Assembly (NCBI GenBank): GCA_022793795.1
Contig: JAAWDM010000054.1
Coordinates: 1 to 38,371 of the forward strand
Length of the DNA stretch: 38,371 bases
Source of the DNA: Bacillota bacterium
GTDB taxonomy: Bacteria; Bacillota; Clostridia; Peptostreptococcales; Anaerovoracaceae
Direction of reading: 5' to 3'
Positions 8,073 to 15,642 of this stretch are shown here, one piece after another; the stretch's first letter is position 1, and each line of letters starts with the position of its first letter. Below the pieces are notes generated by a model, which saw nothing but the letters and a program-made list of their open reading frames with translations, ran no database searches and was not told where the DNA came from. The translations under genes and the position numbers were made by a program.

Positions 8073-8160
8073 ACAAATTCACCGGATAACCCGCCAAGGC
8101 AAAACTTAAGGCGATGCCCTTCCCCATGGTGCCTGCACCTAAAATCGTAATGTTTTTCAA
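7984..8160 (-). pseudogene. Truncated 3-hydroxyacyl-CoA dehydrogenase, N-terminal fragment
   Basis: From a TTG at 8160, preceded by ATAGGAG, the frame gives 58 residues. The first 40 or so are the NAD-binding start of the 3-hydroxyacyl-CoA dehydrogenase/L-carnitine dehydrogenase family: KNITILGAGTMGKGIALSF, then AGYPVNLFDT. After about residue 45 similarity stops and the frame is already over DNA that encodes the AAA+ domain of the sigma-54 activator in another frame. A normal family member has roughly 280-320 residues. The simplest reading is a deletion that fused the 5' end of a dehydrogenase gene to the middle of the activator gene. A translated leader peptide that couples translation to the activator is an alternative. 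Confidence 0.65.
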
Positions 8161-8172
8161 TGAAATTCGCTC

Positions 8173-9009
8173 CTATCTCTTAATGCTGAGAATTTCTCTA
8201 GCTTCATTCGGCGTTGCCGGCCTCATTCCCGCTGCTTTCATGATATTCACCGCTCGCTCCACAAGCTGGGCATTGGATTTGGCAAGGACACCTTTTTCGT
8301 AATAGATGTTATCCTCAAGTCCTACTCTCACATGTCCACCCATGGCCAAAGCTGCAAGCATGATTGGAATATGTGCTGCGCCCAAACCGCTTGCCGACCA
8401 GGTTGCCCCTTCAGGAAGCAGACTTCTCAAATAGGCCAGGTTGTTCACCGTACCGTCCATACCTCCCGGCGCTCCCATGATAAACTGGTAGTGGAGGGGC
8501 GCTTTCAAAATTCCCTGTTTTAAATAATAAAGGGTGGTATAAATCATGCCGCCATCGAAGATTTCCAATTCTGGCTTGACCCCCACTTCCTGGTAAGCCT
8601 TCCCCAGTTTTTCCAATAGTTGAGGACTGTTTTCAAAGATAGTCTTATGCATCCAGTTCACGGTACCGCAATCATAAGAGCTCATCTCCGGTTTCAGTAC
8701 CAGAAACGGTGCAACTCTGGCATCGTCACTGGCAATAGAGGTTAATGTATGTTCTCCTGAAGACGTCATATTGATAACTACGTCGCATTTTTCCTGAATC
8801 AGTGCGATGGTCTGACGAAATCGCTCCGTGTTCATAGTCGGGTTGCCATTTTCGTCACGCATATGCAGATGTACGATGGCTGCGCCGGCCTGATAACATT
8901 CGTATGCCGACTCTGCAATCTCTGTTGGTGTAAGCGGCATTGCAGGATTGTTGGATTTGTTTCCCCAGTTTCCTGTCAGGGCCGCTGAAATAATTCTTTT
9001 ATCTTCCAT
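8173..9009 (-). CDS. Beta-keto acid cleavage enzyme (BKACE/Kce family)
   Basis: A 278-residue TIM-barrel protein of the 3-keto-5-aminohexanoate cleavage family, which uses Zn2+ and acetyl-CoA to split a beta-keto acid into acetoacetyl-CoA or a related CoA ester plus a second product. The zinc ligands are seen in VHLHMRD (His47, His49) and in HVRVGLEDN (Glu232, with Arg228 nearby). The N-terminal ISAALTGNWGNK is typical. Family members act on lysine-fermentation intermediates, dehydrocarnitine and other keto acids, and the substrate cannot be named from sequence. The remnant dehydrogenase directly downstream would be the logical enzyme producing the keto acid. ATG 9009 follows AGGTGAG. A sigma-54 promoter lies about 55 bases upstream. 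Confidence 0.85.
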   Translation of the reverse strand: MEDKRIISAALTGNWGNKSNNPAMPLTPTEIAESAYECYQAGAAIVHLHMRDENGNPTMNTERFRQTIALIQEKCDVVINMTSSGEHTLTSIASDDARVAPFLVLKPEMSSYDCGTVNWMHKTIFENSPQLLEKLGKAYQEVGVKPELEIFDGGMIYTTLYYLKQGILKAPLHYQFIMGAPGGMDGTVNNLAYLRSLLPEGATWSASGLGAAHIPIMLAALAMGGHVRVGLEDNIYYEKGVLAKSNAQLVERAVNIMKAAGMRPATPNEAREILSIKR

Positions 9010-9061
9010 CCTCTCACCTTTCCTTTCTTGTCCGTTTCATATTTTCTAATCTACTTATAGA

Positions 9062-9077
9062 GCAAGGTCTATGCCAA
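9062..9077 (-). promoter_or_regulatory. Sigma-54 promoter of the keto-acid cleavage gene
   Basis: Minus strand TTGGCATAGACCTTGC matches the sigma-54 consensus TGGCAY-N5-TTGC exactly, with the GG and GC doublets correctly spaced. It lies about 55 bases before the start codon at 9009, in front of the cleavage enzyme, the dehydrogenase remnant and the activator gene. Confidence 0.8.
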
Positions 9078-9129
9078 TAAAAGTCATTCCTTCTCATCCT
9101 TGTTTTTCTGTCTTTTCTCTCTCTTTTTT

Positions 9130-9170
9130 CCAACATCATGTGTAGGGTTTTCCCCATAGTGTCGGGAAAA
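9130..9170. promoter_or_regulatory. Dyad symmetries upstream of the sigma-54 promoter, possible enhancer sites
   Basis: Two inverted repeats lie 55-95 bp upstream of the sigma-54 promoter at 9062-9077: CCAACATCATGTGTAGG (9130-9146, arms CCNACA/TGTNGG) and TTTTCCC-N9-GGGAAAA (9148-9170). Sigma-54 activators bind such dyads upstream of their promoters. The second hairpin has no T-run on the minus strand, so a terminator is less likely. Assignment to the activator at 7071-8072 is a guess. Confidence 0.35.
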
Positions 9171-9184
9171 AGCCACAACAGATA

Positions 9185-9601
9185 TTATTTCGAAACATCT
9201 AAAATCTCCATGAATTCCACCAAAATTCCAAAAGAGGACTTCGGTCTAACGAAGTTAATCTTCATGGTCTTGTCGCTGATAGGGCATACCTCCTCCAACA
9301 GTTCAAAGCCTTTTTCCCGAAACTCTGCGCAAGCCGCATCCACATCATCCACCTCATAGCAGATATGGTGAATCCCACCCTTGCCACCTCGAAACTCTGC
9401 CAGCACCCCACCGTCAGGAATAAGGAATTCCAACGGACTTTCGCTGAAACCTGGATTCATCTTTGTAAAAATATATTGAGACTGGTAGGCATCCACATAT
9501 CCACGATAATCAATCTCAAGGCCATACATCTCCATAAACCGGTTCATAATTTCTTCGCTAGGCAAAATAATTCCTACATGATGCATTCTCTTATGTATCA
9601 T
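9185..9601 (-). CDS. VOC-superfamily protein (methylmalonyl-CoA epimerase/glyoxalase-like)
   Basis: A 138-residue single-chain vicinal-oxygen-chelate protein with two beta-alpha-beta-beta-beta modules. The four metal ligands expected for the fold are present: the second His of MHHVGI (residue 8), Glu in LEFLIP, the second His of GIHHICYEV and Glu in LVEFME. It resembles methylmalonyl-CoA epimerases more than glyoxalase I, but family alone does not fix the substrate. ATG 9601 is preferred, with GGAGG eight bases upstream, over a TTG at 9607. It is followed by the keto-acid cleavage enzyme and has its own sigma-54 promoter, so it probably works on an acid or CoA ester of the same catabolic route. 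Confidence 0.78.
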   Translation of the reverse strand: MIHKRMHHVGIILPSEEIMNRFMEMYGLEIDYRGYVDAYQSQYIFTKMNPGFSESPLEFLIPDGGVLAEFRGGKGGIHHICYEVDDVDAACAEFREKGFELLEEVCPISDKTMKINFVRPKSSFGILVEFMEILDVSK

Positions 9602-9643
9602 CTGCAAGTCCTCCTCTTTGTTTTCAATCTAAAGAGCAAGAGA

Positions 9644-9659
9644 GCAAGCATCATGCCAA
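9644..9659 (-). promoter_or_regulatory. Sigma-54 promoter of the VOC gene
   Basis: Minus strand TTGGCATGATGCTTGC fits TGGCAY-N5-TTGC perfectly and shares its flanks (TTGGCAT, TTGCTCT) with the promoter in front of the cleavage gene. It lies about 43 bases before the VOC start codon at 9601. Confidence 0.8.
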
Positions 9660-9673
9660 GAGGAATAACAGCA

Positions 9674-9724
9674 CAAAAAAAGAACTGGCGTCCCAGAAGA
9701 CTTAAATGTCTTCTGAAACGTCAG
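9674..9724 (-). terminator. Terminator after the surface-protein gene
   Basis: A perfect 8-bp inner stem (CAGAAGAC/GTCTTCTG, loop ATTTAA) is extended by a 7-bp outer stem with one wobble. On the minus strand it is followed by TTCTTTTTTT. It lies just beyond the stop codon at 9748 and separates the surface protein from the VOC gene. Confidence 0.88.
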
Positions 9725-9747
9725 CCCCTTCCTAATATCTTCTTATT

Positions 9748-12183
9748 TTAATATTTTTTCTTTAATGCTACACAGGCCATTCCTGATGCAAGCATGACAG
9801 TCATCCACAAAAATACCCACAGGTACATGTTATCATCCGTCTTTGGTACGTCGGTGGCCGGCCCCATATCTGTCGGCGTTTTACCATCCTCGATCTCTAC
9901 CTGATCCGGCTTCTCCTCTTTCGGTACATCCGGATCATCGATTGTTGGCTCATCGATACCAGGTTCTGGTTCTAAAGGTGTATCTGGGTCATCGATATCC
10001 TTTGGCAGCTCTGGTGTCACAGGCCCTACTGGTATGATAGGTACTGTCGGCGTTTCATTGAGCTGCCACAGGGCCGTCAGGTTGGTCTTGCCTGTTACAT
10101 TTAACAGTTCCTCTGGCTCATAAAGTTTTTCACCATCGCTCCATCCCTTAAATGTACTGCCCTCTTTCGTTGGCGCTTCTGCCATCTGCACCTGCTGACC
10201 ATCTAAAACCTTCACAGTTTTACTGTCCACATCCGCCTCGCCTTCCTGCCACTTCCCGCCATTGGCGTCAAAGGTAACGGTATAGGCCAGTGCAACCTCT
10301 ACCTGCATCGTATAAGTATCATCCACGGTTTTATCTGTATTGTGACTGCTTCCGATGTCGATAAAGTTATAGGCCGACTGATAGAACTTCTTCGGTTCAT
10401 TGCCATCCTCTACAATATAGCCGAAAATCTCCACCATGTACTGATCGATGCCTGTTCTCTCGTGGTCTTTTCCTGTAATCGGAATCTCAGCCTTGTCCGT
10501 CATAACACGGAAAAGCTCCCCGCCTTCCTCATGGGAGAACAGGTCTGCTTCTGCCTCAGAGCGAGGTCCGTTTACCAGGCTATTTACCTCATCCCACCAT
10601 ACATATTTGAAAAAGACATAATTCTCATCTGTTCCGCTCTCTTCCTTGCAAAGAGGATGGGAAACTGCAACTCCTGCCTGGCCCAGCTTTCCGTCCACAA
10701 TTTCCACCGTCAACCTGTTCCCGTTCTGCACCTGTCCATTGGCTGTATATACGATGGTAGGATTCATCAGCGTGGAACCGGCAGTAAACTTCGGATTGGT
10801 GATATTGGTATTGATTACGTAATCCTCAGTCACCTGCTCTATTTTGCCCTTTGTAACCTCAAAAGTCCAACCATATTCATAGCCCGGTTTCGGTGAAGTG
10901 GATGCCATGGATACCGGCAAGGTAAAGCTCTCATCCTTTTCCCAAAAACCGGTGGCCGAATTCTTAGCATATTTTAAAGACTGATAATTCAATTTATTAA
11001 AACGTAAGGAACCTTGAGTCGTTCCCGCAAAGGTTACGGTAATCGGATGAGCTAAGGTTTTCATGACACTACTGGTAAAACTTCTACCTAGTACATAGTC
11101 GTTATAGCTCTTGGTGTCTTGAAATACGACAAGTGTATTTTTATTTCCTGTATCAAAAGCTCTGGTATCATAATTCTTCAAAACCGGATTCCACGCATCG
11201 CCCTTTTTCATGACGAGAATCTGTGAAATCCTGTCGCTCTTGAAGGCTTGAGAACCAACGGTATTCACTGCAGCAGGAAGAACAACCTTGGCGTCTACAC
11301 CCTTTGCAAAGCAATCCTGAAAGGTCTGCCTACCCACAAAGGTCAGGGTATCTGGCAGTTCAAAGACTGCATCGCTGGATTTTCCCGCTGTACGGATATA
11401 CAGAAGGCCGGTACATTTATGAAATACGTTTCCTGCCCCATCCGATGGATTTCCCAAGGTTTTCAGTCTAGACGGCAAAATCACACCGGTGAGGCTAATA
11501 CATTCAGAAAAAGCGCTCTTTCCGATGGTCTCCACCTTGGTGGCGGATAAGTCTAGCACGCCGCTTAAACTCTTATTTCCCAGCGCTGCTTGCTGCTCGA
11601 TGGTGGTCAGAGACACAGCCTGAGACAAATCCAGTGAAAGGATCTCTATGGTTCCCAAGCCGTCATTGCTGGTCACTGCCCCTGCATCCCGCTTTTTATA
11701 GGTAAAATTATATTGCAGGGCGCCGTCTCCAATAGTGGTTACTCCATCCGGTAGACACACCGACAGATACATAGTTTCCTTATTTGGATTGATACCCTCA
11801 AACCAGGTCTTTTTAATACCATAAAAGACGCCGTCCTGTATGGCCAGACCTTCTTCCCCAACAACAAGAGGGTTTTCCTGTGTAAAGCCTGCTCTGATTT
11901 CAATATCCTCATCAGCGTCATCTCCATTGGTATTGTCTGCATCAATGTCCCCATTGGGGTCGTCATTTGGAGCAGCCATATCGTCAGGCTCAACGCTGTT
12001 ATCATTCATCTCGTTGTGGTTACCGTTGTTGTCTATAGTATCCTGTCCTTCCGTAGACACATTTTCACCGGACCTGGCCACATCTTCTCCAATCTCCATT
12101 CCATATACAGTAGTGTTCATAGAAAATACCACCATCATGGAAAGCAGTAAGGTGATGACCTTTGATAATTTCTTACTTCTCAA
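9748..12183 (-). CDS. Cell-wall-anchored LRR (BspA-type) surface protein
   Basis: A large exported protein of about 811 residues. With the TTG start at 12183 (AAGGA eight bases upstream) it begins with a classical signal peptide, RSKKLSKVITLLLSMMVVFS. The frame can be extended to a TTG at 12222 without a ribosome binding site. An acidic Asn/Asp-rich stretch follows, then BspA-like LRR_5 repeats (TTIGDGALQ, VETIGKSAFSECISLTGVILPS, LTFVGRQTFQDC, NTVGSQAFKSD), and near the C-terminus an InlB-type beta-grasp repeat (VTFDANGGKW through TALW). A Pro/Asp/Glu-rich wall-spanning segment leads to a sorting signal: VPKTDD, a hydrophobic stretch and KKKY. The motif departs from LPxTG. Adhesion or a host-interaction role is inferred from the family only. 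Confidence 0.85.
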   Translation of the reverse strand: MRSKKLSKVITLLLSMMVVFSMNTTVYGMEIGEDVARSGENVSTEGQDTIDNNGNHNEMNDNSVEPDDMAAPNDDPNGDIDADNTNGDDADEDIEIRAGFTQENPLVVGEEGLAIQDGVFYGIKKTWFEGINPNKETMYLSVCLPDGVTTIGDGALQYNFTYKKRDAGAVTSNDGLGTIEILSLDLSQAVSLTTIEQQAALGNKSLSGVLDLSATKVETIGKSAFSECISLTGVILPSRLKTLGNPSDGAGNVFHKCTGLLYIRTAGKSSDAVFELPDTLTFVGRQTFQDCFAKGVDAKVVLPAAVNTVGSQAFKSDRISQILVMKKGDAWNPVLKNYDTRAFDTGNKNTLVVFQDTKSYNDYVLGRSFTSSVMKTLAHPITVTFAGTTQGSLRFNKLNYQSLKYAKNSATGFWEKDESFTLPVSMASTSPKPGYEYGWTFEVTKGKIEQVTEDYVINTNITNPKFTAGSTLMNPTIVYTANGQVQNGNRLTVEIVDGKLGQAGVAVSHPLCKEESGTDENYVFFKYVWWDEVNSLVNGPRSEAEADLFSHEEGGELFRVMTDKAEIPITGKDHERTGIDQYMVEIFGYIVEDGNEPKKFYQSAYNFIDIGSSHNTDKTVDDTYTMQVEVALAYTVTFDANGGKWQEGEADVDSKTVKVLDGQQVQMAEAPTKEGSTFKGWSDGEKLYEPEELLNVTGKTNLTALWQLNETPTVPIIPVGPVTPELPKDIDDPDTPLEPEPGIDEPTIDDPDVPKEEKPDQVEIEDGKTPTDMGPATDVPKTDDNMYLWVFLWMTVMLASGMACVALKKKY

Positions 12184-12257
12184 TTCGCTTTTCCTTAATT
12201 CCTTTTCCTCGTCCCTTTGCAAAACAGATATTTGCTAAAAAATATATAGTTATATGT

Positions 12258-12284
12258 ATTATACCCCCCGGACAAAAAAGTCAA
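12258..12284 (-). promoter_or_regulatory. Promoter of the surface-protein gene with a G6 tract in the spacer
   Basis: Minus strand TATAAT (12263-12258) is a perfect -10 box, and TTGACT (12284-12279) is a good -35 box. The spacer is only 15 bp and includes T5 and G6 runs. A short spacer with a homopolymer could be tuned by slippage toward 16-17 bp. Confidence 0.6.
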
Positions 12285-12321
12285 TCACAGAAAATGCCAT
12301 TCAGCCATCGTTTTTCCAATT

Positions 12322-12378
12322 AAAAAACGGGAGTCCCCAGCTCTGCCGATATGCTTTGCTGCCATGAACTCCCGTTTT
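12322..12378 (-). terminator. Terminator after the permease gene, large loop
   Basis: An 11-bp stem (AAAACGGGAGT with ACTCCCGTTTT) with a loop of about 33 bases lies just past the permease stop codon. On the minus strand it ends in T6. Confidence 0.75.
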
Positions 12379-12392
12379 CTACCTTTATGTTT

Positions 12393-13799
12393 CTAAATAT
12401 CCAAATTAACTGCAGTTTTTCCAGTTTTCTTTACATAGTATCTGGCGAACAGATAGATAACCAAATAACACGGTGCGCAGACATAGATTGCCATAGCCTC
12501 ACCGGGATCCATCAATGTGAATACCAGCATAATCAGGAAGGAAATCACACCTAAAATTGGAATCAGCGGGAAGGCCGCCACCTTATAATTCAAGTCTTCC
12601 AGCTTTCCACCTTCCGCCAAATATCTTTTTCTGAAGCGGTACTGACAGATACAGATGGTGGTGTACATGAAGATATTTCCTCCACCGATAAACCATACTA
12701 GGAACAGATATACGCTGTCCTCAGCCACAAATTCTGCAACAACTGCAACCAGTGCAAACAGCATACTGACCACCAAGGCCACGATAGGAACTCCGTTTTT
12801 GCTGGTCTTAGCAACAACTGCCGGTGCCTGCTTATATTTTCCCATGGACCACAGATATCTAGCACAGGCATATACGAAATAGTTGCCCGATGACAGGGCT
12901 GATGTCAATACGATGATATTTACAAACAATGCTGCACCTTTCATGCCTGCATTTCTAAGTACATATACAAACGGGCTGCCCAAAACGGACGCCTCCTGCC
13001 ACGGCAGAAGAGCTGCAACGATGGCAATGCTGACAACAGTAACTGCAACCAGAATAATTAAGGTCATATTGATTGCCTTTGGTACGTCCTTTTCATTCTT
13101 AATCTCTCCTGCAGTTACAGCGAACATTTCCGTGCCGGCATAGGCGTAAAACGCGGTCAGCATAACGGCGCTGATTCCCTTTATGACGCTGCCCTCTTGG
13201 GTGCCATACATGCTGAATCCAACCGCTTCACTGCTGGTAAGGCCAAACATCATCGCCAGCCCCACAATGGCAAATACCACCACCAGTACCAGCTTTAAGC
13301 TAGCAAACCAAAATGAAATATCTCCAAAGGCTTTGGCATTGAAGATATTGACCCCAAAGAGCAGGGCCGCAAATACCACAATCCACAGCCAGGTAGGGCT
13401 GCCGGGAATCATATCTCTCATAATAATGGCAGATGCCACAATCTGAGCGGTTATGGTTGCCGCTGCACCAATCCAGTTGACCCATCCAATGGTAAATCCC
13501 ATAGCAGGTGAAATAAACTCAGTGGTATAGGCTTGTAAGCTGCCCGACACCGGCATGGCTGCCGACATTTCTCCCAAACAAGACGTCATAAAAAACGCCA
13601 CAAAGCCGCCGATGATATAGGCAATAATGGCTCCCACTGGCCCTGCTGTGGATATTACATCTCCGGAACTTAAAAACAGTCCGGTTCCAATAGTACTGCC
13701 GACGCCTACCATGATGGCGGCCTTTGTAGACATGGTACGTTTTAATCCCGTACTGGCTGCCATGACCCTCTCTACCGAGGTCTGCTTTTTCTCACTCAT
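12393..13799 (-). CDS. APC-superfamily amino acid permease, RocE-like
   Basis: A 468-residue integral membrane protein with about 12 hydrophobic segments. It carries the APC signature at the N-terminus (KAAIMVGVGSTIGTGLFLSSG) and the segment CLGEMSAAMPVSGSLQAYTTEFISP that resembles the arginine/ornithine permease RocE and related LysP/GabP transporters. It would import an amino acid by proton symport. ATG 13799 follows GAGGAGG by six bases. It is 34 bases downstream of the M20 peptidase gene, in the same transcript from the sigma-54 promoter at 15513-15528. In Bacillus, rocB-type and rocE-type genes are likewise sigma-54 regulated, which supports an arginine or related amino-acid role without proving it. 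Confidence 0.85.
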   Translation of the reverse strand: MSEKKQTSVERVMAASTGLKRTMSTKAAIMVGVGSTIGTGLFLSSGDVISTAGPVGAIIAYIIGGFVAFFMTSCLGEMSAAMPVSGSLQAYTTEFISPAMGFTIGWVNWIGAAATITAQIVASAIIMRDMIPGSPTWLWIVVFAALLFGVNIFNAKAFGDISFWFASLKLVLVVVFAIVGLAMMFGLTSSEAVGFSMYGTQEGSVIKGISAVMLTAFYAYAGTEMFAVTAGEIKNEKDVPKAINMTLIILVAVTVVSIAIVAALLPWQEASVLGSPFVYVLRNAGMKGAALFVNIIVLTSALSSGNYFVYACARYLWSMGKYKQAPAVVAKTSKNGVPIVALVVSMLFALVAVVAEFVAEDSVYLFLVWFIGGGNIFMYTTICICQYRFRKRYLAEGGKLEDLNYKVAAFPLIPILGVISFLIMLVFTLMDPGEAMAIYVCAPCYLVIYLFARYYVKKTGKTAVNLDI

Positions 13800-13833
13800 T
13801 TCTTCCTCCTCAAATAAATCTAATAAATAATAA

Positions 13834-15465
13834 TTATTTCAAAAGCTCATCTATGAGCTTTATATACAAGTCCGGCAAAACATCAAAGTTATATGACTTT
13901 TCCAGTCTCTCCGTAAACTTATGCATATCCTTTCCCTTACAGCCTAAAACCAGAGCCGGAACCCGAAACGCCTTCATTTCCTCCGTCGGGAACTGATAAA
14001 ACTCTCCCGCACCCACCAGGTTATCGAAGATCTTATCAAAATCCATACCCTGTGCAAGCCATGTGTAACACAGGTCAGAAATGCCGTAATACTCGCTGGT
14101 TTCTAAGGTCCGCCCATATGTCTCTTTGGCATAGGTTATGAGAGAATCGATACAGGAAAGCATTTTAGCTGTGTCTGCATCCTCTCTTTCAATATTCACA
14201 TCCGGATAGTAAGGCGGTATGATGGACACTACAATCATCGGCCTCTTCTCATCATAAAGCTCATATAAATGCTTTACCAGCTTCATGGCCGTGTCCTGTA
14301 GCTCTGGATTCTTTTTTGTCAGCTCTTTTCCATATGTCCTAAGATGCTGGACCAAATCACCGTCAAAACTCTTTTTCACCTCCATATACAGCTGCCGGAA
14401 TGTCATCACACAAGGCTTTGCCTCATAATGCTCCGGTTGTTTTCCTGTCAGCCTCTCAAACTGGCTTACCCGCTGCTTTATCAGGTCCAGAGCCTCCTGA
14501 AATGCCTTCTCTGCCACATGAACCAACTTTTCCATCATCTCCTCTGGATTCAGCTGGATGGTTGCGATATTAAAATAGCAGGCCGCATACAGGGCTGTGG
14601 AAAGGGAGTAATTCTCCTTCATATCCTGCAATTTCAGACACGCCGGCTGTGCTGTGGTGATTCCCCTGTTTTGCTGACAGAACTCTGGATTCAGAGCCAT
14701 CTGCCGGTATACTTCTGTAGTCAGAAGATTGGCATCCAGGCCTAACAGGGGCTCTTCTCCGTGGGTCATCTTTCCGACACAGAAAAACATAGGCATGATT
14801 TTACCTGCTGCGCCGTATTGAATATACTGAACGTCCTCCTTCTGTCCGTCTACCATATATCCTTCTGTCAATAACAATGCCTTATACTGCAACCCTCTTT
14901 CCCGGGCAAAATCATTGAAAAACGGCACCGCTGCCAACATTCCCTCCGAGTTGGTCTCCTCTCCGCAGACCCCTACATAGAGCAGGTTTCCATTCAGATC
15001 CATATTTTGACTATAATGACGGAGCAGTTCGATACACAGAGCATGACCGAATTTCATATCTATCGTTCCTCTGCCAAAATACCACTGACCGCTTTCGTAA
15101 TCCCTGCGGCTCTCCTCATCCAGAGCCAGTTCTCCGATTCTCCTAGTGATTTCCTCCATATCAAAGGCAATATCTTTGAGGGCCCCATACTCCTCTACAT
15201 CCACCACATCATAATGTCCTGTCAATATAATAGTATTAGGACTTTCTGGCTGACATTCCAGATAAGCCGCTACGAGGGTTCTTTGAAACGGATCCTCCTT
15301 TATGGGTATCATCATCACATTTTCCGGATATTCCTGAAAATAGGGTATCTTCCGCAAAAGCTTTTCGATTTGAATCGCTCCTATCACTTCCTCTTTTGTT
15401 CCAGATATGCTAGGCGACCTTACCAGCTGCACCAGATTCTCATACAAATTGTTTTTATCTATCAT
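13834..15465 (-). CDS. RocB-like M20-family metallohydrolase
   Basis: A 543-residue protein of the M20 peptidase superfamily, similar in size and layout to Bacillus RocB, an arginine-utilisation protein of uncertain chemistry. The dinuclear-metal motifs are visible: TGHYDVVDVEEYG (His and Asp ligand), GRGTIDMKFG (Asp), CGEETNSEG (catalytic Glu pair), and a C-terminal His in KDMHKFTERL. The N-terminus starts at ATG 15465, seven bases after AGGAGG; the frame to 15528 runs through the sigma-54 promoter and is not used. It leads an operon with an APC permease. It may hydrolyse an imported peptide, acyl-amino acid or amidine, and the substrate is unknown. Confidence 0.82.
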   Translation of the reverse strand: MIDKNNLYENLVQLVRSPSISGTKEEVIGAIQIEKLLRKIPYFQEYPENVMMIPIKEDPFQRTLVAAYLECQPESPNTIILTGHYDVVDVEEYGALKDIAFDMEEITRRIGELALDEESRRDYESGQWYFGRGTIDMKFGHALCIELLRHYSQNMDLNGNLLYVGVCGEETNSEGMLAAVPFFNDFARERGLQYKALLLTEGYMVDGQKEDVQYIQYGAAGKIMPMFFCVGKMTHGEEPLLGLDANLLTTEVYRQMALNPEFCQQNRGITTAQPACLKLQDMKENYSLSTALYAACYFNIATIQLNPEEMMEKLVHVAEKAFQEALDLIKQRVSQFERLTGKQPEHYEAKPCVMTFRQLYMEVKKSFDGDLVQHLRTYGKELTKKNPELQDTAMKLVKHLYELYDEKRPMIVVSIIPPYYPDVNIEREDADTAKMLSCIDSLITYAKETYGRTLETSEYYGISDLCYTWLAQGMDFDKIFDNLVGAGEFYQFPTEEMKAFRVPALVLGCKGKDMHKFTERLEKSYNFDVLPDLYIKLIDELLK

Positions 15466-15512
15466 GCGCGTCCTCCTGTTTTGCCATATGATGACTATTG
15501 AAATACTATAAG

Positions 15513-15528
15513 GCAATAATTGTGCCAA
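15513..15528 (-). promoter_or_regulatory. Sigma-54 promoter of the RocB-like/permease operon
   Basis: Minus strand TTGGCACAATTATTGC is an exact match to TGGCAC-N5-TTGC, the strongest sigma-54 promoter in the window. It lies about 50 bases before the start codon at 15465 and directly downstream of two sigma-54 activator genes. Confidence 0.92.
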
Positions 15529-15581
15529 TATCTCTTAAATGTGAAACCCTTGAAATATAACGGATTTCTCCCATCCATACT

Positions 15582-15613
15582 AAAAAAACTGCAGACCGGC
15601 AGGCCTACAGTTT
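15582..15613 (-). terminator. Terminator after the tandem sigma-54 activator genes
   Basis: On the minus strand a 12-bp stem with two G-U pairs and loop TGCC ends in T7. It isolates the activator operon from the sigma-54 promoter just downstream. Confidence 0.82.
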
Positions 15614-15642
15614 CAAGAAATTTCTTCTATATCTCATTTTTT

